From NCBI RefSeq assembly GCF_000090795.2, contig NW_003546330.1, positions 16,448-80,447 of the forward strand: DNA of 64,000 nucleotides. Direction: 5' to 3'. Source of the stretch: Amphimedon queenslandica (Eukaryota > Porifera > Demospongiae > Haplosclerida > Niphatidae). Below are positions 11,905 to 22,977 of this stretch, in pieces; positions within the stretch are counted from its first letter, which is position 1; every line of letters starts with the position of its first letter. A model generated the notes under the pieces. That model did no database searches, had not been told where the DNA came from, and was given only the letters and a program-made list of their open reading frames with translations. The translations under genes were made by a program, and so were the position numbers.

Positions 11905-14900
11905 TCAAGTATTAGACCCACAAACGCTATCAGACGGCTCCAATGCAAGCAAAACCTGATCAAGCCACTTCAGTGGAGCACTGAGTGCCATATTGATCCA
12001 ACAAGGAGTGCTAGTAACTTCCTTTCTGCTGTAGCCTTCCCCCCATCCTTTGGTAAAACTGAGCTGGATGCTGCAAAGCTCAACAAGGTCCATTGTCTCG
12101 TCCCGTCCATCCTTTGCAGTCTTGGACAGGACATAAGAGAAAAGGTTCGTATCGAATATCTTCAAGTAATAGTTATTAGGAACTTTAATAACTGTTGATC
12201 TGGGAAGGCAATGCTCAAAATTGGTCATCTTACTGTTAACAAATACCGCTGCAGAGCCATGATTCTCTACAACCAGCTCATGATTACGGTATCGTATAAT
12301 TATTCCATTTCCAATAAACTTCCTAGCCTTGTTGATAGTCTCATTACGATTGACATTTGTGATTCTACCAAGACAATAACGACTACTTTCAGGTTCATTT
12401 GGATCCGTAAAACCATCCACTACAATATGTTCATGAGATGATAAAGCATCAAAAGGAGAGTCCAAGGACTGGGTGAGTTCATGATACTGAACTGAACACA
12501 AAACAGCTGTGTCTTCATATGAGACCGATATTATCTCAGGCATTGGCTCACTAGGAACTAAAAACAGAATACTGTACTATTAATAGAATCAATGATGTAC
12601 TATAATGTACTATTAATAGAATCAATAATGTACTATAATGTACTATTAATAGAATCAATGATGTACTATAATGTACTATTAATAGAATCAATGATGCACT
12701 ATATTAATGGGAACTAAATCAGACTGATAATGTGTTAAAACATTATGAGTGAGTGGGGTACAAGTATTGCCTGTTGACACTACATCCCTCCCATGATAGC
12801 TGTCAAATACAGACACTCAATATTACCTGGTGCCTGAGGAGGGGGAGGTCTAGCTGAAGTTGATGGTTGCTGTGATGAAATACCTGATGGCTGAAAAGGG
12901 AGCCGTCTAACTAAAGCTGATAGTTGCTGTGATGAATTACCTGATGGCTGAGGAAGGGGAGGTCTAGCAGAAGCTGATGGTTGCTGTGATGAATTACCTG
13001 ATGGCTGAAAAGGGAGCCGTCTAACTAAAGCTGATAGTTGCTGTGATGAATGACCTGATGGCTGAGGAAGGGGAGATCTAGCTGAAGCTGATGGTTGCTG
13101 TGATGAATTACCTGATGGCTGAGGAAGGGGAGGTCTAGCTGAAGCTGATGGTTGCTGTGATGAATTACCTGATGGCTGAAAAGGGGGAGGTCTAGCTGAA
13201 GCTGATGGTTGCTGTGATGAATTACCTGATGGCTGAAGAGGGGGAGGTCTAGCTGAAGCTGATAGTTGCTGTGATGGATTGGATGAGGAGCTACAACCAG
13301 ATATGAGCATTGGATGCAAAGGAGGTAAACAAGGTGGCATATAGTTGGTGGCAGAGCCACATGGAGGTAAAGGGAGAGCAGGGTAATACGTAGGATTGAC
13401 CTGACTAGGACCAACTTCAAGAGGAGGTATCAGTGAATCCATGACCAGCTGTTCCAATATTTCTGAAGGCTCTAGTAGCTGGTCTCCTGGTACCTGTCCA
13501 ATAGGAAGCGAGATACCTTCAGCTCTTATTGTAGGCTCCAACTGATCTATGTCAACAGATAGTCCAATTTCATTGAGCGTTGGGATGGACAGCTGCAGGT
13601 TGGGCGGTTCCAGAGGCTGAAACGAGTCGAATGAATGTGGCAGTTGAGGGTAATATTGCTGCTCTTCGTCAGGTGATAGTTGGTTAATCCTAGGAGACAG
13701 TTGTAAGTCCAGTGGTTCAAGCCCCACAGGCTGAAAAGAGTCAAATGAGTGTTGCAGTTGTTGGTCCAATTGCTGCTCATAGTATCCACTGGTTGCTGAC
13801 TCTCCTGAGTCTTCCTGTGTGCTGTCCCAGCCTTCAAAAGGCAGACGATAGTGAGCTCCATTGTTCTCTTCTTTGCTGGAAAGAGGAGAATCTAAAAGAA
13901 AGTGTTCATGCAAAGTAATTAACTGAAGCAGCTGGTATGGTTTAATTCACCTGCTACTGGCTGCTGATAGTAAGGCTCTGCATTAGTAGCTGTAGCATTA
14001 GTAGCTGTAGCATTAGTAGCTGTAGCATTAGTAGCTGTAGCATTAGTAGCTGTAGCATTAGTAGCTGTAGCTCTATCAACAAAGACAAGACCAGGCGTAG
14101 CTAAAATAAAAACAAACCATAGATATACTACTAACCAATACAGCAATGCTATCAGTATAATCATCAGTAAAAACTACATGAGAATGTACATCACTTGTGA
14201 ATCAATAGTTGTGTACATGTGGCAAGTACATGTACATGCTTACAAGAAGGAGGATGGCCACAATTAGAATTCAACAAGACAGGCTGTTCACCATGATCAG
14301 CAGTAGGCCTTCCAGGGGCTTGCTCCAGTTGTCCTGTTGAGGAAGACTGCTGTTCATTCTGCTGTACTGAAGCAACGATTCCACTCGGTCCAACTTATGA
14401 AAAAAAAAGATTATACTTTTTCTTTCAAATGATTAGGTACCTTGTATTAAGGGCTGTGAGCAGTAGCTGGGTTTAGGAACATAACAATTCTTGGTTTTAG
14501 TTGGAATACGTTCAACTAATATTGGTGGTAACACTAAAAAGAAAGGAAAACTTTACATAGTCAACAAGTGCAGTAATGCAATGGATACCTGGTGCTTCAA
14601 CACGCTTGTAATGATATGGGTTGACACAGATTAGCTCCAAATCATTCTCGTATGCATACTCGCAGGAACTAATCGCCTTGAGCTCGTAGTGGGTCTGTAT
14701 GTCAGGCCACCTCCAGATTTTGCAGTAGGTGACGTGAGGGAGTCCTTTCCTGTGGCAGATCTGCAGCCTCCCGTCCAGGCTACGCTCTACAGTGATGCAC
14801 CCTGTTCCATCGTCCTTATCCTTTAGTGCTCGCTCAAGTTCATTTATCATTCCTCTGCGATTCTTTATTTTCTTCACTAATGACTGGACTGCTTTGTCGG

Positions 14901-15000
14901 CCCACTTCTCGTCTTCATCTACTTGCCTCCAGCCATTGAGTCTTCTGATTGCGAGTGGAACTTTAAATAAATCTACGAAAGCAGCAGCCAATGAAGCCAT
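11905..15000 (-). CDS. Smad transcription factor, R-Smad-like MH1 and MH2 but no C-terminal SSxS
   Basis: TGF-beta/BMP pathway transcription factor. The start at 15000 begins the MH1 exon (14589-15000). This contains SLDGRLQICHRKGLPHVTYC (the DNA-reading hairpin), WRWPD and CVNPYHYKRVEAP. The linker spans exons at 14442-14534, 14246-14395, about 13950-14100 and about 12827-13890. It is Pro/Gln/Ser-rich with tandem repeats. The MH2 exon (11905-12560) has VDGFTDPN, YCLGRITNVNRN and the L3 loop KGWGEGYSRKEVTSTPCWIN, which is of receptor-Smad rather than Smad4 type. The protein ends EPSDSVCGSNT instead of the SSxS tail that type I receptors phosphorylate. Either activation differs or it acts as a co- or inhibitory Smad. 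A downstream alternative exon could supply another tail, but none is seen before the next gene. Confidence 0.93.
12570..12704. repeat. 33-bp tandem repeat in a Smad intron
   Basis: The landmark TGTACTATTAATAG recurs at 12573, 12606, 12639 and 12672, exactly 33 bases apart. There are four copies with one or two substitutions. It lies directly upstream of the MH2 exon. Confidence 0.9.
12830..13275 (-). repeat. 57-bp coding repeat (19-residue unit) in the Smad linker
   Basis: About eight tandem copies encode a 19-residue unit of the form PSGNSSQQPSASARPP-PQ. Two alternate versions differ in the middle (SASARPP versus SALVRRLPF) and are interleaved, so duplication of two-unit blocks is likely. 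High nucleotide identity suggests a young, probably polymorphic expansion. Confidence 0.9.
13979..14073 (-). repeat. 15-bp coding repeat (ATNAT) in the Smad linker
   Basis: Six perfect copies of CATTAGTAGCTGTAG encode (ATNAT)n in the same Smad linker. It is a second, independent expansion with a different unit length from the 57-base array. Confidence 0.9.
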
Positions 15001-15303
15001 GACAGAAGCAATGCTGCAAAAGCAACTTCATGCTGCATTTATAACAGCGCAAGCTATCATGTGAACACACCCACTCAATTAATAATAATTATTTAGGTAT
15101 AATGATAATTATAATTTTGAATGGTAACACACAAGTGAAGAGAGAGAGAGAGGTTTTGGTCAAGAGACAAGAGATACATTATTTTAGATTAGACACAACA
15201 ATTGCAAGTGATAAAATCTGTAAAGAGAAAGAGAGGGAGTGAGAGTAGATTTTGAAATAAAATTATGCATTACTATTATAGACGATGGTTATATTTATTT
15301 AAA
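15001..15303. other. Region between the Smad start and the RIPOR-like stop
   Basis: AT-rich with GA-rich runs near 15138 and 15224. Probably the Smad promoter and leader plus the RIPOR-like 3' UTR. Nothing else seen. Confidence 0.4.
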
Positions 15304-18300
15304 CTATAATTTTGTTCTGTAGTCATTTGAGTCCAACAATAATATACACTCGGCACTTCTTGTACGTGGTATATCTGCCATGCCTCCTGAGGCTCCACTC
15401 AGTTTTCCATTGAATTGTCCTAATTTAACAAGAAAGGGATCAGCAGGTGTTCCTCCTCCTCCTCCTCCTCGTTCCACTAGAGAGACGGTAAGGACAGATC
15501 CCTCTTTTGATAAAGAATCATCTAACAAAGTTCAAAAATAATCATCATTATTTTATTTATTAATTCATTCATACCTAGTTCTCTCAGTGCTTGACTTGCA
15601 GCTGCCTTGACAGGAGAGAAATCAACCTTCTCCAAATACTTCAGCTGCTTCACCGCTTGTTCCGCCTACGTACAATTAATTTTGATACCTCAATCATATA
15701 AAATTTTGGATATTTAAAACCCACTTTCAATTGTCCAAGTGCATGACAAGCCCCAATACGGACTGCCTGATCAGAATGCTCCAACGATTCAATGTAATAC
15801 TGTATAGCCTACAGAGGAGCAAACACGTACATAAATATCAGATAATGTAATAGAAACTGAGGGTGATTTTGCAGCCATTTTTTCAGAATTTTGACATTTT
15901 CCTAAAATGGCAGTAACTTGAAAAATTGAAGTTGGAATCAGCTCAAACTTTCTACACAGCATAAGGACATCAATATGTATCAGAAAATGTGATAAAAATT
16001 AGGGGTGATTTCGGAGCCATTTTTTGGAAAAAAACCATGGGCTATGGTAAGCATAGGAGCTCGTTTTCCCGGTATAGCAAGGCTGCAAAAGTCGTGGCAG
16101 CCATTTTGTTTGGGGGTGAATCCTACTTAGTAATGCTACCGCGTTACTAATAGCCTTGGGTATTTTTGAGAAATTGGCTCATTTTTTAAAAATGGCCATA
16201 ACTTTAAAAATTCAAGTTGGATTCAGCTCAAGCTTTCTACACAGCATAAGGACATCAATATGTATCAGAAAATGTGATAAAAATTGGGGGTGATTTCGGA
16301 GCAATTTTTTGGAAAAAACCATATGGGCTATAGTACAGGGATTTTTTCAGAAATTGGCTCATTTTTAAAAATGGCCATAAATTGAAATATTAAAGTCGGA
16401 ATCAGCTCAAACTTTCTACACAGCATAAGGACATCATTATGTATCAGAAAATGTAATAAAAATTGGGAGTGATTCCGGAGCCATTTTTTGGAAAAAACCA
16501 TGGGCTATAGTACAGGGATTTTTTCAGAAATTGGCTCATTTTTTAAAATGGCCATAACTTTAAAAATTCAAGTTGGAATCAGCTCAAACTTTCTACACAG
16601 CATAAGGACATCATTATATGATGAATGTTTATACCTTAGCTCTCCAGGGACTGTTACCAGCAAAGTTACTCAAATAAGCCACTAAAGAAAGTAATGAACA
16701 AGAAGTGATAAGAAGTGATAAGAAGTGAATCATTTACCAGCTGCATCTTTAGTTTGTCTATCAGTCATCAGATAAGCAGCTGCAATTAGTGCCCCATGAT
16801 TGAACGGATAAGTAGGCAATAGGCCTGCCTAATGTACAGAGGAATACATGCAAGTACATTAATTGTGAATTTACTGGATTAAAGACTAATAATTTACTAA
16901 TAATTTACTATTTTCGCCCTTGATTCAGCGTCACCATCTCGCAGCCCCTCAGTTATACTCACTAATTAATAATAATAAATAAATAAATAAACAAATAAAT
17001 AAATAACATACTTTCTTGTGCAATCTCCTTCAATGCTTTGGGTATTGCTTTAGTGCTGCCAATTTGAAGGAAGAAGGAGCAGTACTGATATACAGTGACT
17101 GCCATTTTATTTTCAACCGGATCACACTCGTCTCCTTCAAGATCAAGCACTCGAGTTAATAATTCAGAAAATACTAAAAAAGAAAAATATCATTAATGCT
17201 AACACTGATGTATTAACACTGATCTTAACACTAACACTGATCTTATCACTGATATATTTAAATTGATCTTAACACTGATATACATGTATTAACACTGATC
17301 CAGATACCTTTATTTGCAATCTCAGGGAAGTCAGTCCAAAGTCCTTGTCCGTACTTCTCGTCCAGTGCAATCACAAAGAGGCCGCAACTAACACACAGAT
17401 CCTGTAAAACAGGTTTTAATAACCGGTACAGACCAGGTACAAGCACATGTCACACTTACATCATCTTTGACGGCCACAGACTTCCAGAAACGAAACAGAT
17501 GATCTGAAGCAGCTAACTCGGGCAGAACTATCAGAAGAGAAAATACAACATATACTGTATACTAGCTGTACTGTCCCTCTCTGTACTTTGTTCTATTCTT
17601 GGAATGTTCTCAACATCGGCTGCATAGTTCAACAAGTCTCGTATGATCTCCGCCTCATGAAACAACTTCTTGAGTCCAACGGACAGTTTGTGGTTAAGAG
17701 GACCTATAGCCTGTAAGTGCTGGAGAGGGAGAGAGAGAGAGTCACCTAAAGACAGTTCTCCTCCACAATGTCACTTACTTGTAATAAGAATTCACAGTGG
17801 AGGAGGTGCTGCATTAAAACCCGATCTATTGACTCACTTCCTGTCGTCTCCTTGACAACAACAGGGCCCCCGTCAGCAGTAGGAGAGAGAGAGGCCTGTT
17901 CCCTCTTCCCATCAGTGCTTGATGATGCCAACAGTTCTTCTTGTAACGATATAAAGTCACTGAAAGACTCTGTCTTGGTACCTTCCAGGGACTTTGTACT
18001 GCCGGTATGGGTTGACGCTGGTGAAGCTCCACCCATTGCCACGCCCTCTGATATCTGAGCGAGCTGGTGTGAGCCTCTTCTTTGATCTGAGGGCTCATCC
18101 CCAGAGGTGAGTCCAGTGTCTAAGAAATCAAAAGAATCAAGAGCATTGCTCTCACTAAGAGTCACTGATGGAGCCTTGACCAATCTACCTCCCTAGGGAG
18201 AGAATGAAAGGATTATAATGAATACGTACATGTACATGTACATATACAAGTATGTACATGTACATCTATACAGTTGACTATATTAAATACACTACATGTA

Positions 18301-21300
18301 AAGGTTGCATGAATAACAGTATTTGTGTGCATATTTTTATTCTTTTATTTTATTTATAATTTTGCACGTACTCTTAAAGCAGTCTGTAGTCTCATTAGTT
18401 GAGTCTCTAATGCTCTCAGCTCGTTGTACTGCTCTGTGAACGGAAATATACAAATAATATACTGAAATATACAGAAGTATACTGGAGTGTACTGAATACC
18501 TTTAGGTTCCTCAAGAGCCAGCAGCACTGACTCCAGTAGAGAGGATAATGAGATATTCTGAGGACGAACTGTGTTCCCTGGAGAAGCCCCTCCCCCTGCC
18601 CCGCCCCCTTCAGATCCTGTTGATTCTAAACTAACAATCTCATGATCCGAGCTCACACCTGATACTGATACTCTAGCAGCTGTACGACAACCTGGTGTAC
18701 ATGTACATGTAAAGGTCGTGTGAGTGTCATGTGATTTACCGGCACTACTGCTCCTCTGGTGTCGCTGGAGGAGAGGGGAAGAATCAGAAGGTTGGGATAA
18801 AGAACCTAATAAATAAATAAATAAATAAATAATGATATAAACTAGACTCACTTTCAAACATTCTGTTCTTTGATACTCTCTTGACATCGTTCAGGTCAGG
18901 TGGAATAATCTGCTTACTCAGCAAGTCTGAGGTACTTTTTGGACGAGCCTTTTCAGCTTTAGCATCAAAACTGCCGCTACTCTTGAACAAGAGCTCAGGA
19001 GACTGGAGAGAGAGAGTGGGGGGAGAAAGGAAGTATGTAATTATTACTATTATTATTATTATTATCATTATTATTATTATTAAAATTACCTCAGTTCTTA
19101 TTCGTATCTTTTCAATCGAACTATCTTTTGATCTTTTCTTTTCTTTATCTCTAGAACCAGCTTTACCATGAGACCTTGAGACATTACTTAGCCTAAAGAA
19201 CACACACACACACTCAGTGAATAGTACTGAATACATACTTGTACATGTACATATACAAGATTAAGTGAAGCTCAATAAGTTGCTGTACTTAATAAAAGAA
19301 TTGTAACCATCTTTTGATGTTAAATTGGATCAGTTAAGAGGAGCATGACCTTGCAGTGTGTACATACCAATGATACCAATGATACTAATGTGTAGTATTG
19401 CCACAGACTTTGAGTCAGACACTTCATAATGTAATAAATCAATTATCTCATGTACATGTACCTGTACATGAGATAATGAATTAATGATACTGTTTATTAT
19501 AGCAGAATTGCTGACTGGCTGGTTTTAATTTGGTGAATCTGTGGCCATGTGCCATTGAGTATGCACATAATGGCTCAAAATGGCCAGTTTTATTTTGATG
19601 AATGGCTAGCAAAATAACAAATGTCTTTACTAGCTATACAGATACAATAAGAATAGGTTGTAAAGTAAAGGTGAGGGTGTGTGTGTTGTAGGCAACTAGA
19701 CTGTGAGGTGTGTGTGTTAACCTGTGAGGTCCTGGGGCTATAGGAGCACCAATGTGACAATAAATGGGTTTAAGATCAAGATCAGATAAGAAATCATCAG
19801 CTATCAATGGACTGAGAGAGAGGGGGAGAGAGAGAGGGAGGGAGAGAGAGAGAGAGAGAGGGAGGGGGGGCAGTAAGGTCAGTATATGTACATGTAATTT
19901 AAAGCTAACCTCCATCTTATCTCAAGGTTCAATTTAATATTATGGACAGCTGGTAGAGTTACTGTGACAACCTAAAAAGGTCCAATGTCACAAGGAATTG
20001 GGTCTTATTCTCACTTGAGGTGAAAAGGTAAAGAATTCTCTCGTCTGACACTTGACGGAGCCAATCAAATTATTTCCTTGAATCCTCTTCACTTCAATAA
20101 CTTTTAAAAATAATTCGTCCGTTAACTTGCACAACAAAAATATCTGAATAAAGAGAGAGAGAAAGTCCATTCTCTTAATTATTATCATTTCAAAGACTAA
20201 CGTCATTGTCTTGCCACATTTGCTGCTGGTGTTTTCCAATCTTACACTTTGCCTTCCATTTTTGACTGGACAGTTTCAGTTGTGTCTCTATCACTTCACT
20301 CGCTGTTGTGGTCCGAGGTAAAGTGGAGAAATCTATGATAGAAACGGCTACAGTTACAGGATATTTTTCAAAAATTCCCTCATTTTAAAAATGGTCATAA
20401 CTTGAAAAATTTAAGTTGGAATCAGCTCAAGTTTTCCATAAGGACATCATTATGCATCAGTAAAATCGGAAGTGACTATAAGTCATTTTTAAAGAAAAGC
20501 CATAATCATGCGTGCACTATAAAATGTTAGAGAAAGACAGGAAGTCCAAGCTTTGGGGAATTAGCTCAAATGGTAGAGCGCTCGCTTAGCATGCGAGAGG
20601 TACCGGGATCGATGCCCGGATTCTCCACGCTCCTTTTTTTTTCTTTTTTGCTGTGTGAACTTGCTCTTTTTTTTGCCTTTTCTTGCTTGTTACTCTCTAC
20701 TTACTATTAATTCTGACTTTAAACACTCCAAGCTTTGTTTCAAGTTCATCTTCAATGTCACAAAGATCCTAAAAGATTTTATTTTTATCCATTTTCTCTA
20801 TTTTTTGTACCTCAGAAAGTTCTTTCTGTTCAATCCTTGCTTCATTTAACTTCTCCTTGCCAGTTCTTGAAGGTCTGTTAGACAGTGCCTGTGCCAGATT
20901 AAAAGCACCTAAACAAGAGAATTCAGTTATTCAAATTAGCAGCTGCTACAGCATTAAAGGATTATAAATTAACACCAAATCTATTCTAACCTTCTCTCAG
21001 CTTTAGTTTGAGGAGATATTCATCTCTGAGTTCCTCAATCTGTCATAGAACAAAGTTTCATTTTAAAGTGTTGCTGTAATATCTTACCCTGTCTTTCTGT
21101 ACTTCTAATGTCCTGATCTTACGTTCCAAAGCTTTTAAACTCTGAGAGAGAGAGAGGATGAAATACATCAGTGGATTTAAGGAAAATATCCTACTTTATC
21201 TCTATCCATGAAGTAGTGCTGTCTGCTGCTGATTGATTGAGTAAACTGGTCCTCTTCTGATGGCAGCTGCTCTTTCATACTGTCCACAATACCTTTGACA

Positions 21301-22373
21301 GCACCAATACCATCACTAGAGGAGACAAGAATATAACAAAAATAAAAAAACAAAAAAGATAAGCCACAATAATCAGTAATTGAATATCAGAATCAAAAAG
21401 AAGTACATAAATGTAATGTATCCTTCATTATATGCAAATTCCAATCTCATGTATCATTTATTCTAAAAAGAATGTACATATTACACTGTATATGTATAAC
21501 AGCTGCTTAGGTAGAGCAGGAGAGTTGAGTTCCGCTCTTTGCAGATGGTAATCATGCATGAAGAGAAGGGAAGAGGTGATAACAAATAAATAAACTATTA
21601 CAAGTACAAGTACATGTAGGGAAGGAAAGAGAGAGAGAGAGGGAGGGGAAGATTAACTGGAGAACAACTGAGCCACTTTTCTAATGCTTGCTTGAGAAAA
21701 TGAGATACACCCGTCAAAAGAAGACCACACAATTTAAAAACGGGGCCATAATGGTGTTGTATGTTTAGATAAATCTCACTGCACTGACAGTAAAAGAGAG
21801 TCAGTGACAAATGACAACAACCACTCACAGACTAGTAATAAATTGCCACACCAAGATTATCACATTACACATTATAGTACTAATAGTGATAGTAAGAAGG
21901 ACTCATTATAATATAATAATGAATTACTCTTCCTAATACACACTAGAACTACTCCATGACATTATCTAATGCTGTTATTGGCCTACTGGTAAGTTTATAA
22001 GAAGTGACAGTGTAGCAAACAAGAAACAGCTATAGAGCAAGGATTCCAAACATACCGACATTATAATACATAGAAAGAAAGAGAGAGAGAGGGAGGGAGG
22101 GAGAGAGAGAGAAACATACACATATCCTTTAAGAATGCTGTCAAATATTGCCTTGACACGAGTCGGTCGTGGTGCTGATCTTCTGGTGCTACGAAACGAG
22201 AGGAGTCCTCCTGTCCTTCGTGGACGTGGCAAAGCAGTTGAGAATTTTGCCGATGAGAACTTGATGTTCCCACGTCTGTTGGTGAATGAGGGAGAGGAGG
22301 AGGAGGAAAGGGTCGATGAGGAGTACATATTGTCTGTAGGTCTGAATCTAGAGAAAGATGTATTAATGTACAT
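15304..22373 (-). CDS. RIPOR/FAM65-like Rho-interacting cell polarity regulator
   Basis: RIPOR proteins bind active RhoA-C and tune cell polarity and migration. The first coding exon (ending near 22110) is Ser/Arg-rich and ends TRVKAIFDSILKGY, like the conserved SRV-x-MFD-LKKGL start. Exons at 20700-21315 give a heptad-rich coiled coil (SDGIGAVKGIVDSM, RIEELRDEYLLKLKL, LNEARIEQKELSE). The C2-like core follows: ELFLKVIEVKRIQGNNLIG-SVKCQTREFF (20000-20110) and VVTVTLPAVHNIKLNLEIRW (19913-19975). A Ser-rich middle covers 17750-19000. The C terminus has HEAT repeats: AIQYYIESLEHSDQAVRIGA-CHALGQL (15724-15810) and AEQAVKQLKYLEKVDFSPVK (15600-15670). The in-frame ATG at 22328 may be the true start instead of 22373, since TTTCTCTAG upstream could be a 3' splice site. 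Introns hold the 178-bp repeats and a tRNA gene. Confidence 0.88.
15865..16625 (+). repeat. Intronic ~178-bp repeat family, subfamily A, about 4 tandem copies (RIPOR-like intron)
   Basis: The landmark TCTACACAGCATAAGGACATC recurs at 15951, 16236, 16415 and 16592. The last three are spaced 179 and 177. The first gap (285) includes about 107 extra bases at roughly 16040-16150. Each copy also has GGTGATTTCGGAGC and CCATGGGCTATAG. Antisense to the host gene. Confidence 0.9.
20345..20500 (+). repeat. Diverged copy of the intronic repeat (RIPOR-like intron)
   Basis: Carries AAAATGGTCATAACTTGAAA, TTGGAATCAGCTCAAG and CATAAGGACATCATTATGCA, followed by a decayed 3' part. It ends about 55 bases before the tRNA gene. 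Subfamily A-like, antisense to RIPOR. Confidence 0.7.
20555..20627 (+). tRNA. tRNA-Ala (AGC)
   Basis: 73 nt without intron. The acceptor stem GGGGAAT pairs with ATTCTCC and gives the G3:U70 wobble that defines alanine tRNA; the discriminator base is A. The A box is TTAGCTCAAATGGTAGAGCG, the anticodon loop TTAGCAT has anticodon AGC, and the T arm is CCGGG-ATCGATG-CCCGG. CCA is not encoded, as expected for a nuclear gene. A T-rich pol III terminator follows. It lies on the plus strand inside an intron of the minus-strand RIPOR-like gene, so it is independently transcribed and not excised with the host message. Confidence 0.97.
20633..20648 (+). terminator. Pol III terminator of the tRNA gene
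   Basis: A T8 run, then C, then T6, starting about 7 bases after the discriminator base. Typical RNA polymerase III stop. Confidence 0.85.
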
Positions 22374-22977
22374 GTGCTGTCTCTCTGGACTTACTAAAAA
22401 TAATATGACTTTGTGTTAAAATTATTATAATGGATATGGTTGCTGATATTCACGAGTAAACATATGAATGACACTATCTCTTCTCCAACTGATATTCATA
22501 CACCTCCCAGCAGAGAAACGGAGGAGAGAGAGGAGACTGTTCTTGACTGTGTAGCTGCGCTGTCGTTCGCTATCTGATAGCAGCAGGTCCTGGAACCACT
22601 AAAGGTGAGTGGATGGAGTGCCTGCTTCTTCCACGGGTCAGGACTCAGGAGAGAGGAGAGAGCGAGAGCGAGAAGAGACAGAGACAGACTTCCAGAGAAT
22701 GTCTCGAGTTTATTGTTGAGGAACGGAAGTTATTTGAAAATTAGTTTTTAAAGTTAACGCCTCTCCTCTCCCTGCATTCCTTGGAATTGTACTATGGCAG
22801 TGTAGCTTTCCTCCTACACAAAGCTCTCAGACTATTCATCACACAAAATCATTAATGCTAAACAATAACAGTAACAACAATCATTATCATCATCATTATT
22901 ATTTTTTATTTAGGTCAAACTGTGACCATAACAAACATCGATAGAGAGAGAGTTATTATCATCTTATACTGTTCATC
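22374..22977. promoter_or_regulatory. Divergent promoter and 5' leader (with leader intron) of the MYND receptor
   Basis: The interval separates the minus-strand RIPOR-like start from the plus-strand receptor start. A donor AAAG-GTGAGT at 22605 and an acceptor TTTATTTAG ending at 22913 fit a 5' UTR intron of the receptor, with a short leader exon from 22914 to 22977. The region between about 22400 and 22560 is the likely shared promoter. GA-rich stretches lie at 22650-22690. Confidence 0.5.

Noticed and set aside
16488-16685. Small open frame in the RIPOR-like intron
   Set aside because: It lies in the 178-bp repeat array, and the frame is not kept in the other copies.
18230-18260. GTACATGTAC-rich words (also at 19240, 25590 and elsewhere) as a regulatory site
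   Set aside because: They are scattered through all noncoding DNA here and fit a genome-wide simple-sequence bias, not a specific site.
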